Assembly (NCBI GenBank): GCA_035271585.1
Contig: DATERL010000085.1
Span: forward strand, 1 to 64,000
Source: Roseimarinus sp035271585
GTDB taxonomy: Bacteria; Bacteroidota; Bacteroidia; Bacteroidales; Prolixibacteraceae
Direction: 5' to 3'
DNA length: 64,000 nt
The notes beneath the pieces are model-generated. The model had not been told where the DNA came from and did no database searches. It saw only the letters and a list, made by a program, of their open reading frames with translations. This document shows positions 18,901 through 26,241 of this stretch, piece by piece (position 1 is the stretch's first letter; each line of letters starts with the position of its first letter). The translations under genes were made by a program, and so were the position numbers.

Positions 18901-19417
18901 TAAGGCTAACTTCAAAACTCTTGGACCTAAATATGGCAAGTTGATGAAACAAATTGCCGGAGCCATTGCACAAATGAATCAAGATGACATTGGCAAACTG
19001 GAACAAGAAGATGAATTCAAATTAATAATTGATGGACAAACGATAATAGTTGCTCCCGACGATGTGGAAATTACATCGGAAGACATACCCGGTTGGACCG
19101 TTTCAACCGAAGGCCATATTACCGTCGCCCTCGACATTAATGTAACCAACGAATTACGCAACGAGGGAATTGCCCGCGAATTTGTTAATCGCATTCAAAA
19201 TATACGTAAAGAAAGTGACTTTGAAGTTACCGATAAAATCAAGGTGACAATTCAAAAGCACGAGGCACTCAACGAAGCTTTGGAAACCTATAAAGAATAC
19301 ATCAGCAATCAAACCCTCACTAAAGAGCTATTATTTACCGATCAACTCGAAGATAAGAGCCGCCGAGAGATTGAGATTGACGAAAATGTAACCTTTATTG
19401 TGGTAGAAAAGCATTAG
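15968..19417 (+). CDS. ileS: Isoleucyl-tRNA synthetase, type 2, with swapped HIGH motif
   Basis: Charges tRNA-Ile in the cytoplasm. At 1149 residues and with KMSKR (residues 695-699) instead of KMSKS, it is the eukaryote-like IleRS2. The first signature is PSANGMPGIHH: residues 57-60 read GIHH, i.e. HIGH with positions 1 and 3 exchanged. The editing (CP1) domain has AWTTTPWTLPSNTALA; WFDSGAMPYAQ and ADFIAEGVDQTRGWF are typical active-site segments; the long C-terminal anticodon-binding region is complete. ATG 15968 begins MTKKFIEYK; a TTG three codons earlier is less likely. IleRS2 enzymes are intrinsically mupirocin resistant, and the swapped motif has been associated with extreme resistance. 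It is followed by a dksA-like gene and lspA. Confidence 0.97.
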   Translation: MTKKFIEYKAFDLSQINKEISKRWEEDDTFHKSMSTREGKPTFVFYEGPPSANGMPGIHHVMARAIKDIFCRYKTMQGFLVKRKAGWDTHGLPVELGVEKMLGITKEDIGKTISVAEYNAACRKEVMKYTKEWEELTRQMGYWVNMDDPYITYDNRYIESVWYLLKQIYNKGLIYKGYTIQPYSPAAGTGLSSHELNQPGCYRDVKDTAATAQFKVVRNQLSEKLFENVDTDLFFMAWTTTPWTLPSNTALAIGSKITYVKVRTFNPYTGSPMTAILAKDLVSSYFNPKNAEVSFADYQTGDKAVPFEIIAEYTGSDLVGIAYEQLIPFVKPEGDAFRVITGDYVTTEDGTGIVHIAPTFGADDDRVAKQAGIVPLTMLDKEGKQQAMVDRTGKFFRIEDLDQDWANTYVNKQLYHEFAGRYVKNAYDDTLSEDDPTLDIDISVMLKKENKAFKIEKHEHNYPHCWRTDKPILYYPLDSWFIKTTAVKERMIELNNTINWKPASTGTGRFGNWLENLVDWNLSRSRYWGTPLPIWRTEDREEEICIGSTEELMNEIQKSIEAGFMDKNPYEGFEVGNNTKENYEIIDLHRPFVDDIILVSSKGEKMYREPDLIDVWFDSGAMPYAQMHYPFTGDGASAASGTPVPSMAADFIAEGVDQTRGWFFTLHAISTMISDDVAFKNIISNGLVLDAKGNKMSKRLGNGVDPFNAIEKYGSDPLRWYMITNSQPWDNLKFDISGVDEVRRKFFGTLYNTYSFFSLYANIDGFTYAENDVPMNERPEIDRWVLSLLNTLIKTVTECYETYEPTRAGRAISDFVGENLSNWFVRLSRKRYWGGQMTTDKLSAYQTLYTCLATVAKLAAPIAPFYMDQLFSDLNRVAGKEADQSVHISDFPTYNEELIDSDLEERMALAQKVSSMVLSLRRKEKLKVRQPLAKIMVPILNPKFKVQLEAVESIILSEVNVKEIEYLTETAGVIKKKIKANFKTLGPKYGKLMKQIAGAIAQMNQDDIGKLEQEDEFKLIIDGQTIIVAPDDVEITSEDIPGWTVSTEGHITVALDINVTNELRNEGIAREFVNRIQNIRKESDFEVTDKIKVTIQKHEALNEALETYKEYISNQTLTKELLFTDQLEDKSRREIEIDENVTFIVVEKH

Positions 19418-19455
19418 ATAGAATTATTATTCAAACAGCAATTCATTTTTTTTGT

Positions 19456-19463
19456 TACATTTG
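19456..19463 (+). promoter_or_regulatory. -7 box TACATTTG upstream of the DksA-like gene
   Basis: Exact TAnnTTTG match 37 bp before the ATG; the -33 element is unclear. Confidence 0.4.
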
Positions 19464-19500
19464 GTAAATTTCAATAATAAAGAATTCAAAACCTACTACT

Positions 19501-19878
19501 ATGAGCGAAAAAACAAGATATACAGACACAGAGCTGCAAGAGTTCAAAGCTATCATCTTGCTAAAGCTAGAAAAAGCTCAGCGTGATTATGACATTTTTA
19601 AAAGTTCGATCCTGCATGGCGATGACAACGACACGCAAGACACCTCTCCCACCTTTAAAATACTGGAAGAGGGAGCAGCTACTCTATCGAAGGAAGAAGC
19701 CAGCAAGCTAGCACAAAGGCAGCTAAAATTCATTCAGCATTTACAATCGGCCTTGGTTCGTATCGAAAACAAGACTTACGGTATATGCCGCGAAACTGGC
19801 AAGTTGATCTCTAAAGAACGTCTTCGTGCTGTGCCTCATGCTACGCTTTCAATTGATGCTAAAAACTTGCAACGTTAA
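19501..19878 (+). CDS. DksA/TraR-family protein with degenerate zinc finger
   Basis: A 125-residue protein of the DksA/TraR family, whose members bind the RNA polymerase secondary channel and modulate rRNA and stress transcription. The N-terminal two thirds is a helical coiled coil with an acidic tip region (HGDDNDTQDTS, residues about 40-50). The C-terminal finger, YGICRETGKLISKERLRAVP, keeps one Cys; the other three zinc-ligand positions of canonical DksA are Thr, Ile-region and Ala residues, as seen in many Bacteroidota homologues. It ends with HATLSIDAKN. It lies between ileS and lspA, an order common in this phylum. Confidence 0.88.
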   Translation: MSEKTRYTDTELQEFKAIILLKLEKAQRDYDIFKSSILHGDDNDTQDTSPTFKILEEGAATLSKEEASKLAQRQLKFIQHLQSALVRIENKTYGICRETGKLISKERLRAVPHATLSIDAKNLQR

Positions 19879-19905
19879 TGTTTACAAATAATATATAATA
19901 AGAAT

Positions 19906-19941
19906 ACGATTGGGGGCAAATAACTCTCAATCGTTTTTTTT
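19906..19941 (+). terminator. Terminator between the DksA-like gene and lspA
   Basis: A stem of 11 bp including two G-U pairs (starting ACGATTG, ending CAATCGT) with a 7-nt loop, followed by eight T. Read-through or a weak internal promoter must supply lspA. Confidence 0.7.
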
Positions 19942-19953
19942 CAATAATAGTTT

Positions 19954-20589
19954 ATGACTAAAAAACAAGTGGCATTTCTGGTAATCTTTTTAATACTGAT
20001 TGCCGATCAGATACTTAAAATTTGGATTAAAACCACCTTCTATTTGGGCGAAGACCGACACGTGTTGGGCAATTGGTTTATACTTCATTTTGTCGAAAAC
20101 AGAGGAATGGCCTTTGGTGTTGAATTTGCCGGACGTTTCGGAAAAGTACTGTTAACAATATTCAGGGCTGTTGCTGCAACGGCCATTATGTGGTATTTGT
20201 TTAAACTGATAAAAAAGGGCATTCCAACAGGCTTTGTAATTTGTATCGCCATGATTTTTGCCGGCGCAGTAGGCAACATTATCGATAGCGCCTTTTACGG
20301 TGTTATTTTTAGCGATAGCTACGGACGCATTGCCGAATTTATGTCCAAAGGAGGAGGTTACGAGACCTTCCTTCATGGCTCCGTTGTCGATATGTTCTAC
20401 TTTCCACTGATTGATACAAACATCCCATCGTGGTCGCCCATTAATGCCGGTCAACGATTCATTTTTTTTCGTCCCGTTTTCAATATTGCCGATTCGTCAA
20501 TCACAGTCGGTATTACGCTCATCCTTTTGTTCTACCGCAAAGTTTTTAACGAACTGGATACCAAAAAAGAAAATAATCCTGATAAATAA
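19954..20589 (+). CDS. lspA: Lipoprotein signal peptidase (signal peptidase II)
   Basis: Inner-membrane aspartyl protease that cleaves prolipoproteins before the lipid-modified Cys. It has four predicted membrane segments; conserved regions are ADQILKIWIK in helix 1, FVENRGMAFG, GAVGNIIDSAFYGVIF with the first catalytic Asp, VVDMFYFP, and FNIADSSITVG with the second catalytic Asp. The 211 residues include the insert between helices 3 and 4 that is usual in Bacteroidota LspA. The large lipoprotein complement seen in this window depends on it. Confidence 0.95.
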   Translation: MTKKQVAFLVIFLILIADQILKIWIKTTFYLGEDRHVLGNWFILHFVENRGMAFGVEFAGRFGKVLLTIFRAVAATAIMWYLFKLIKKGIPTGFVICIAMIFAGAVGNIIDSAFYGVIFSDSYGRIAEFMSKGGGYETFLHGSVVDMFYFPLIDTNIPSWSPINAGQRFIFFRPVFNIADSSITVGITLILLFYRKVFNELDTKKENNPDK

Positions 20590-20707
20590 TCACACTAAAT
20601 AAAAAATAGCTTGTGTATTTGGTAGCAATTCACTAAAATTGCACTCCGAAAACGAACAGTAAAATATACACTATAAGTTATTGTTGATTCGGTTATAAAA
20701 TACAGTT

Positions 20708-20743
20708 TCCGTCAAACGACGGATGACTCATAATCAGAGGGTC
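20708..20743 (+). repeat. Hairpin TCCGTC-N4-GACGGA fused to a tRNA anticodon-arm fragment
   Basis: TCCGTC (20708-20713) and GACGGA (20718-20723) form a perfect 6-bp stem with loop AAAC. Directly after it, 20724-20743 repeats the anticodon arm and variable loop of the tRNA that starts at 20794, with one substitution. The same hairpin sequence, with a different loop, is inserted in a broken tRNA-Val copy at 60781-60796. Confidence 0.75.
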
Positions 20744-20793
20744 AATAAAAATTACTGATTACGTTAATTGAAAATATCAAAACCCAATATTTT

Positions 20794-20870
20794 GGGCCTA
20801 TAGCTCAGTTGGTTAGAGCACCTGACTCATAATCAGGGGGTCGCAGGATCATGCCCTGCTGGGCCCACCA
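20794..20870 (+). tRNA. tRNA with CAU anticodon, probably tRNA-Ile2 (lysidine type)
   Basis: Complete 77-nt cloverleaf with encoded CCA: acceptor stem GGGCCTA/TGGGCCC with one G-U pair, D stem GCTC/GAGC, anticodon stem CCTGA/TCAGG around loop CTCATAA, 5-nt variable loop, T stem GCAGG/CCTGC. G1-C72 and the lack of three G-C pairs next to the anticodon loop exclude initiator tRNA. C4-G69 and C5-G68 are recognition elements for the lysidine synthetase TilS in E. coli, favouring tRNA-Ile2 over elongator tRNA-Met. The T loop reads ATCATGC, with A54 and U58 in place of the usual U54 and A58. Confidence 0.93.
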
Positions 20871-20880
20871 CGTTAAGATC

Positions 20881-20917
20881 AAACACTTGCACATTTATTT
20901 GTGTGAGTGTTTTTTTT
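20881..20917 (+). terminator. Terminator after the CAU tRNA
   Basis: A 13-bp stem with two G-U pairs (20881-20893 with 20900-20912), loop TTTATT, then a run of eight T overlapping the stem end, 10 bp after the tRNA. Confidence 0.85.
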
Positions 20918-21204
20918 GTTCGCCAATTTCTTGCCAAATAATTTGTACAATTTGTTGCATTCCTCTCCGTAAGTGGCTCAGTTAAAAACGAAAATTCAAA
21001 AACCTCTCTCCAACAAGTTAGAGCAGACAGTAAACACTTCGCTCAAACAAGGGAGAAGTGGACACTAGCAACTAAGACAAATGAAACAAGATCAAAAAAG
21101 GCAAGCTAAATAGGATGCTTTCAGTACCGATCAGAAAAAGCATAGGATTTTTTTCTGAACCGTATATTGGGCAGGTTTTGTGATAAAGGATTAAGTAGAG
21201 GCTT
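20918..21204. other. Gene-free spacer between tRNA and atpG
   Basis: No coding frame or tRNA was recognised. An AT-rich hairpin (TCAGAAAAA with TTTTTCTGA, about 21131-21155) lies roughly 50 bp beyond the atpG stop and could stabilise or end the minus-strand atp transcript, but it lacks a GC-rich stem and is not a convincing terminator. Confidence 0.4.
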
Positions 21205-22086
21205 TTAAAAACCTTTTAGTGCTTCGGCGCCTGCAGTAATTTCAAGAATTTCGTTGGTAATAGCCGATTGGCGGGCGTTATTATACTCTTTTTGGAGATT
21301 ATTAATTAAATCGGTCGCATTATCGGTCGCCATGTGCATTGAAGTCATGCGGGCACCATGCTCAGCTGCATTTGAATCTAAAATTATCCGGTATAACTTC
21401 ATTCTTAGTGATTCGGGGATAATAGTCGATAAAATTTCTTCTTTCGAGGGTTCATATATATAATCGGATACCACCAATTCTTTTTCACTAATTACGGGCT
21501 TAATTACGGGTAAAAACTGTTCAGTTGAAAGTAGCTGGTTGGCTGCATTTTTAAATTTGTTGTACACAATGTCGATACGCTGAAAAGTCCCCCCCGCAAA
21601 TTGTTCCATTAATTCGTTGCCCAGTTTTGAAATGGGTTCATAGTTAATATCATCGAGAATATGGTTTGACGAACCATGGAATTCTATCCCCTTTGACTTT
21701 AACGATTTTTCAACCTGATGACCAATAACATGAAATTTAACAAGTCCCTTTTTTAGTTGTGGTTTATAATTTTCGAGGACATGCAGCATGACACTTTTGG
21801 CGACATTTGAGTTAAACGCGCCACACAAGCCCTTGTTTGAACCAACAACTACAATTAATACACTTTCAATCTCGGGTTCGTTAAAGTAAACCGAATCGAA
21901 GCTAATATCGCCCAAACTCAAATTTTGAATTATACTTTGAAGTTTCTTTTCGTAAGGTGAAACTCTCCAAATAGAATCTTGTGCTTTTTTTAGTTTTGCG
22001 GCCGACACCATTTTCATGGCACTAGTAACTTGCCTTGTGTTTTTTATTGAAGCAATCCGAGTCCGTATATCTTTTAACTGGGCCAT
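21205..22086 (-). CDS. atpG: ATP synthase F1 gamma subunit
   Basis: Central rotor stalk of F1. The 293 residues begin with the family helix MAQLKDIRTRIASIKNTRQV and TSAMKMVSAAKL, and end with the conserved C-terminal helix containing HGARMTSMHMATDNA and LINNLQKEYNNARQ, then ITNEILEITAGAEAL. The internal LIVVVGSNKGLCGAFN segment is also conserved. The ATG overlaps the atpA stop by one base (TAATG), so translation is probably coupled. It is the last gene of the visible atp unit. Confidence 0.97.
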   Translation of the reverse strand: MAQLKDIRTRIASIKNTRQVTSAMKMVSAAKLKKAQDSIWRVSPYEKKLQSIIQNLSLGDISFDSVYFNEPEIESVLIVVVGSNKGLCGAFNSNVAKSVMLHVLENYKPQLKKGLVKFHVIGHQVEKSLKSKGIEFHGSSNHILDDINYEPISKLGNELMEQFAGGTFQRIDIVYNKFKNAANQLLSTEQFLPVIKPVISEKELVVSDYIYEPSKEEILSTIIPESLRMKLYRIILDSNAAEHGARMTSMHMATDNATDLINNLQKEYNNARQSAITNEILEITAGAEALKGF

Positions 22087-23669
22087 TATTTTCTTGTTAA
22101 TGTTTCAATTATAGCGTCGGCAGTATGTTTAAGTGTAGCTTTTATTTCGTCGTTAAGTTCTCCTTTTTTAAGCATATCAAGTATACCCTGATTATTCAGC
22201 TCAAGGTTTTTAATGTAAAGTTCTTCAAATTCACCAATTTTATTAACTGGAAGGTTATAAAGCCAGTCCTCAACACCTGTTAAAATAATGGCAATTTGGT
22301 GTTCAATCTTTATGGGTCTGTATTGTTTTTGTGTAAGAATCTGCATGTTTCTTCGTCCTTTTTCCAATACCCGCATGGTTGCTCTGTCGAGGTCGGAACC
22401 AAATTTCGAAAAAGCCTCTAATTCGCGGTACTGTGCCTGATCGAGTTTGAGGGTTCCGGCAATTTTCTTCATCGATTTGATTTGAGCATTTCCACCTACA
22501 CGAGATACCGATATACCCACGTTAATAGCCGGTCTGAAACCACTATTGAACAAGTTCGACTCCAGATAAATTTGCCCATCGGTAATCGAAATTACATTGG
22601 TGGGGATATAGGCAGATACGTCACCAGCCTGTGTTTCAACAATGGGAAGTGCAGTAAGCGATCCACCGCCTTTTACTTTGCCTTTTAACGATAGTGGTAT
22701 ATCATTCATTTTAGCAGCAACGGCATCAGAATTAGTAATACGGCCAGCGCGCTCGAGTAAGCGTGAATGCAAGTAAAAAACATCACCAGGATAAGCCTCG
22801 CGGCCTGGTGGTCGGCGCAACAACAATGAAACTTCACGATACGAAACAGCTTGTTTCGAAAGGTCGTCAAAAACAATTAAAGCATGGCGACCTGTATCGC
22901 GAAAATATTCGCCAATAGCAGCGCCCGCATAAGGTGCGTAAAATTGTAAAGCGGCAGGATCCGAAGCAGTTGCCATTACGATGGTGGTATAATGCATAGC
23001 ACCATGCTTTTCGAGGGTAGCAGCAATACTGGCCACGGTTGAACCTTTTTGTCCAATGGCTACATAAATGCAATAAACTGGATCGCCGTTTTCGAAGTTT
23101 TGCTTTTGATTGATAATGGTATCGATGGCGATAGCAGTTTTGCCGGTTTGTCGGTCACCAATAATAAGTTCGCGTTGACCACGGCCAATAGGGATCATTG
23201 CATCAACAGCTTTGAGGCCCGTTTGAAGTGGTTCGGTTACTGGTTGTCGGAAAATAACGCCGGGCGCTTTTCGTTCAAGAGGCATATTAAACAGTTCTCC
23301 ACCAATAATACCCTTCCCGTCGAGAGGTTCACCAAGAGTGTTAATAACGCGCCCTAGAAGCCCCTCACCAACGTTTATTGATGCAATATGATTTAAGCGT
23401 TTTACGCTGTTCCCTTCTTTTATGCCTTCGGAAGTGCCCAATAAAACCACCCCAACATTGTCTTCTTCGAGGTTAAGAATAATACCGGTTGTACCATTCG
23501 AGAACTCAACCATCTCGTTCGATTGAGCATTAGCCAAACCGTAAATACGAGCGATACCGTCACCAATTTGCAGAACGGTTCCTACTTCGTCCATACTGGC
23601 AATATCGGTGTAGCCAGCTAATTGTTCTTTAAGAATTGCTGAAATCTCAGCAGGTTGGATTACTGCCAT
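22086..23669 (-). CDS. atpA: ATP synthase F1 alpha subunit
   Basis: Non-catalytic nucleotide-binding subunit of F1. The 527 residues carry the P-loop GDRQTGKTAIAID, preceded by MIPIGRGQRELII, plus ALIVFDDLSKQAVSYREVSL and LLRRPPGREAYPGDVFYLHS, and the alpha-specific signature PAINVGISVSRVGGNAQ. The N-terminus has the beta-barrel crown domain. It overlaps atpG by one base and follows atpH by 3 bp. F1 beta (atpD) is not in the window. Confidence 0.98.
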   Translation of the reverse strand: MAVIQPAEISAILKEQLAGYTDIASMDEVGTVLQIGDGIARIYGLANAQSNEMVEFSNGTTGIILNLEEDNVGVVLLGTSEGIKEGNSVKRLNHIASINVGEGLLGRVINTLGEPLDGKGIIGGELFNMPLERKAPGVIFRQPVTEPLQTGLKAVDAMIPIGRGQRELIIGDRQTGKTAIAIDTIINQKQNFENGDPVYCIYVAIGQKGSTVASIAATLEKHGAMHYTTIVMATASDPAALQFYAPYAGAAIGEYFRDTGRHALIVFDDLSKQAVSYREVSLLLRRPPGREAYPGDVFYLHSRLLERAGRITNSDAVAAKMNDIPLSLKGKVKGGGSLTALPIVETQAGDVSAYIPTNVISITDGQIYLESNLFNSGFRPAINVGISVSRVGGNAQIKSMKKIAGTLKLDQAQYRELEAFSKFGSDLDRATMRVLEKGRRNMQILTQKQYRPIKIEHQIAIILTGVEDWLYNLPVNKIGEFEELYIKNLELNNQGILDMLKKGELNDEIKATLKHTADAIIETLTRK

Positions 23670-23672
23670 CCT

Positions 23673-24215
23673 TTATTTATTTAATTGTAATTGTTTCGAA
23701 ATTGTTTTTAATCGCGATGCTATACTTGCATCGTATTGGTATCCGTCAATGGTGAATACAAATCCACCAATCAGTTCATTATTAATTGTGCTGGTCATTT
23801 CGACCTCTTTTTTCAACTGAGATTCAAATTTTTGTATGATCCTGGTGATCAAAGCTTCGTTAACCGGTGAGGCCATTTCTAATTGAGCCGTAATAATCCC
23901 GTTTTCAAACCTAATCATTTCAATTACGTTTCGACATATATCTTTAATGTAGTTTTCTCTTTTTTTATTGAATACCATTTTGATAAAGTTCATGGTGATG
24001 GGTTGAAAACTTGGTTGAAAAAAGGATTCGATCTTTGCATACTTTTGCATCGAGCCATGAGCCGGATTAACAATGAAATGCAGAAAACCCGGATACAATT
24101 CAAGCGCCTTGAAGAATATCCTTATATCGAGGTTTACTTCTGATAATACACTTTGTTCTTTGGCCAATTCGACCAAAGCCCTGGCATAACGTACGGTAAT
24201 CCTATTGTTATTCAT
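23673..24215 (-). CDS. atpH: ATP synthase F1 delta subunit
   Basis: Peripheral-stalk protein that joins the b subunits to the top of F1. The 180 residues begin with RYARALVELAKEQ, a typical N-terminal helical bundle motif, and end with the diverged but recognisable segment NNELIGGFVFTIDGYQYDASI. It sits 5 bp after atpF and 3 bp before atpA in the standard order. Sequence conservation of this subunit is low in general, so the operon position adds weight. Confidence 0.94.
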   Translation of the reverse strand: MNNNRITVRYARALVELAKEQSVLSEVNLDIRIFFKALELYPGFLHFIVNPAHGSMQKYAKIESFFQPSFQPITMNFIKMVFNKKRENYIKDICRNVIEMIRFENGIITAQLEMASPVNEALITRIIQKFESQLKKEVEMTSTINNELIGGFVFTIDGYQYDASIASRLKTISKQLQLNK

Positions 24216-24220
24216 TATAA

Positions 24221-24712
24221 TTAATTAAGTTCTATCTCGTCGATTAATTTACTTACCATTTGCTCGTGACGTTTTTTGTCTTCCATTTCGGTTTTCACAA
24301 GTTTGGTTGCAATTTCTATCGAAAGGCTCGCTATCTGATTTTTCATTTCAGTAAGGGCCATGTCACGTTCTCGTTCAATTTGTTTACGGGCATCTTCGAT
24401 CATCCTATTGGTTTGCCGTTGGGCATTTTCATTGGCCATTGTAATTATTTTTTCACGTTGATCGATTCCTTCCTGAACAATTTGCTCTTTTTCAATTTTT
24501 GCAATTTTGATGATCTCTTCTTGCGTTTTTTCCAATGCAATAAGTTTTTCTTTCACTTTTTCGGCATTAATAAGTGAACTAGCAATAGTTTCTTCGCGGT
24601 CTTCGAGAATTTTAATTAACGTAGGCCATGCAAATTTAGCCAGTATAAAGTAAACCAATAAAAAAATAATGGTAACCCATATAATGGTGCCAATATGTGG
24701 TATTAGAAACAT
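24221..24712 (-). CDS. atpF: ATP synthase F0 b subunit
   Basis: Peripheral-stalk subunit of 163 residues: one N-terminal membrane helix (IGTIIWVTIIFLLVYFILA) and a long charged coiled coil ending with SIEIATKLVKTEMEDKKRHE. It includes FAWPTLIKILEDREETIASS, the family's usual post-membrane segment. There is a single b gene, so the stalk is a homodimer. It follows atpE after a gap of 69 bp that holds a strong hairpin. Confidence 0.96.
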   Translation of the reverse strand: MFLIPHIGTIIWVTIIFLLVYFILAKFAWPTLIKILEDREETIASSLINAEKVKEKLIALEKTQEEIIKIAKIEKEQIVQEGIDQREKIITMANENAQRQTNRMIEDARKQIERERDMALTEMKNQIASLSIEIATKLVKTEMEDKKRHEQMVSKLIDEIELN

Positions 24713-24740
24713 GGTAAATACAATTAAAATTTAAAAATCA

Positions 24741-24774
24741 GTGCTGCCATTAGGCAATCCCTAAAGGGCAGCAC
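24741..24774 (-). promoter_or_regulatory. Stable hairpin between atpE and atpF
   Basis: A perfect 8-bp stem (GTGCTGCC/GGCAGCAC) with an inner TAGG/CCTA stem begins 7 bp after the atpE stop codon and is followed on the minus strand by TGATTTTTAAATTTT. It could act as a partial terminator or a 3'-end stabiliser that raises atpE expression above the downstream subunits, consistent with the many c subunits per complex. Function is inferred. Confidence 0.6.
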
Positions 24775-24781
24775 CGGTTAA

Positions 24782-25027
24782 TTACAATATTGCCAATAAC
24801 AAACATACAATTACAGCTAAGAAGGCAACACCTTCGATAAAAGCTGAAGTAACGATGAGGTTAGAGCGAATATCGGCACTCGCTTCGGGCTGGCGAGCAA
24901 TGGCTTCCATTGCTGCTGCTCCAATTTTACCAATACCATAAGCAGCGGCAAAAGCTGCAATACCGGCTCCCAAACCCGCAGCAAGGTTTCCAATGGCAAG
25001 GTCGGCTAACAAAATTAAATTGATCAT
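24782..25027 (-). CDS. atpE: ATP synthase F0 c subunit
   Basis: Forms the rotor ring. It has 81 residues in two membrane helices joined by the polar loop EAIARQPEAS. The ion-carrying carboxylate is Glu65 (SAFIEGVAF). Helix 1 is glycine/alanine rich (GLGAGIAAFAAAYGIGKIG) and lacks the Gln, and helix 2 lacks the Ser-Thr pair, found in sodium-binding rings, so proton coupling is likely. It starts with ATG 16 bp after atpB. Confidence 0.97.
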   Translation of the reverse strand: MINLILLADLAIGNLAAGLGAGIAAFAAAYGIGKIGAAAMEAIARQPEASADIRSNLIVTSAFIEGVAFLAVIVCLLLAIL

Positions 25028-25043
25028 ATAGCTTTATTTAAAA

Positions 25044-26096
25044 TTAATGTTCCTTGCTGGAGGCTGTTCCAAAATACATGGCCGACAACAAGGTGAAAAT
25101 ATATGCTTGTATAAATGCGACTAAAATGTCGAGTATTATCATAAATATAGAAAAAACCACTGAAATTAACGACATGCCTGCCCCAGCCCATGGGCTCAAC
25201 AATGATGACATCAGAAAGATAAGGGCAATTAACACGGTAATAATGATGTGACCTGCCAACATATTGGCAAAAAGCCGGATCGTTAATATGGTTGGTTTAA
25301 TAAAAACACCAAAAATTTCGATTATTTGCATCAAGGGTAAAACAGGTGTTTTCATAAACCATGGTGCTTCGGGATTGAAAATATGTTTCCAATATTGACG
25401 GTTCCCACTTGCAATGGTAATAATAAAGGTAATAACTGCTAACGTTAGTGTAACCGCAATATTACTGGTTATGCTAAGACCAAGAGGCAATACCAAACCT
25501 ATTAAGTTGGACATCAAAATAAACAAAAATAAGGTAATCAGGAAAGGAAAATATCGTTTATAATTATCGCCAATAAACGGTTTTGCAACATCGTCGCGAA
25601 CAAACTTCATTATAATTTCGAGTAAGTTTTGAGTACCTTTTGGTGCTTTACCTTCTTGCTTTACAGCAATTTTTACAGATCGTAGTGCTAAAACAATAAA
25701 TAATAATGCAACAAGAATAACACCGGCAATTACTTTGGTAATTGAGAGATCGAGAGGAACAATGGTATCGCCACTGGCTGTTCGTTCAACAATTTTCCCT
25801 TCGTCTTTTCCTTCGGTTTCTAAATAATATTGGAAATTGGGTGATGGATGATATAGCTTGTTTGATGAGAAAAACACCAATCCTGAGTTTTTACTATATA
25901 GAATAACAGGTAGCGGTATTGAGAAGTCTTTATCTCCTATCGAAAAAAAATGCCACTCGTGAGAGTCGTTAATGTGATCGAATATATAATCGATAGTATT
26001 AAACCCTTCGTGTGCCTGTTCGTTGCTATTTGAAGCTACTGATTGAACAGTCACAAATAAAGATAATATGACTAAAATAAAACCCGCCCTAATCAT
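25044..26096 (-). CDS. atpB: ATP synthase F0 a subunit
   Basis: Proton-channel subunit of 350 residues. Residues 1-21 look like a signal sequence, followed by an extended exported N-terminal domain of about 95 residues, as is usual in Bacteroidota AtpB, and then the membrane core. The essential arginine is Arg274 in the conserved helix PTILTIRLFANMLAGHI. FVRDDVAKPFIG and the C-terminal FIQAYIFTLLSAMYFG are also typical. It is preceded by the AtpI-like gene and followed 16 bp later by atpE. Confidence 0.96.
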   Translation of the reverse strand: MIRAGFILVILSLFVTVQSVASNSNEQAHEGFNTIDYIFDHINDSHEWHFFSIGDKDFSIPLPVILYSKNSGLVFFSSNKLYHPSPNFQYYLETEGKDEGKIVERTASGDTIVPLDLSITKVIAGVILVALLFIVLALRSVKIAVKQEGKAPKGTQNLLEIIMKFVRDDVAKPFIGDNYKRYFPFLITLFLFILMSNLIGLVLPLGLSITSNIAVTLTLAVITFIITIASGNRQYWKHIFNPEAPWFMKTPVLPLMQIIEIFGVFIKPTILTIRLFANMLAGHIIITVLIALIFLMSSLLSPWAGAGMSLISVVFSIFMIILDILVAFIQAYIFTLLSAMYFGTASSKEH

Positions 26097-26241
26097 AAAA
26101 CATCAATTTGCATTTTGTAAATATATAAAATAATTAAAGAAAAGGTCGGTAAAGATACTATAAAATACCAGACATTTTAGCCAGTAAACATTTGCGTATT
26201 TTATAAAATTTGATACCGCTTAAATAAAAAAGCTAATGAAT

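Noticed and set aside
20782..20797. Hairpin CCCAA-TAT-TTGGG at the 5' end of the CAU tRNA
   Set aside because: It overlaps the acceptor stem and has only five pairs plus a 4-nt loop; probably chance or part of precursor processing.
20918..21204. Integrase or attachment-site remnant downstream of the tRNA
   Set aside because: tRNA 3' ends are common integration sites, so I looked for a direct repeat of the tRNA end and for recombinase motifs; neither was found.
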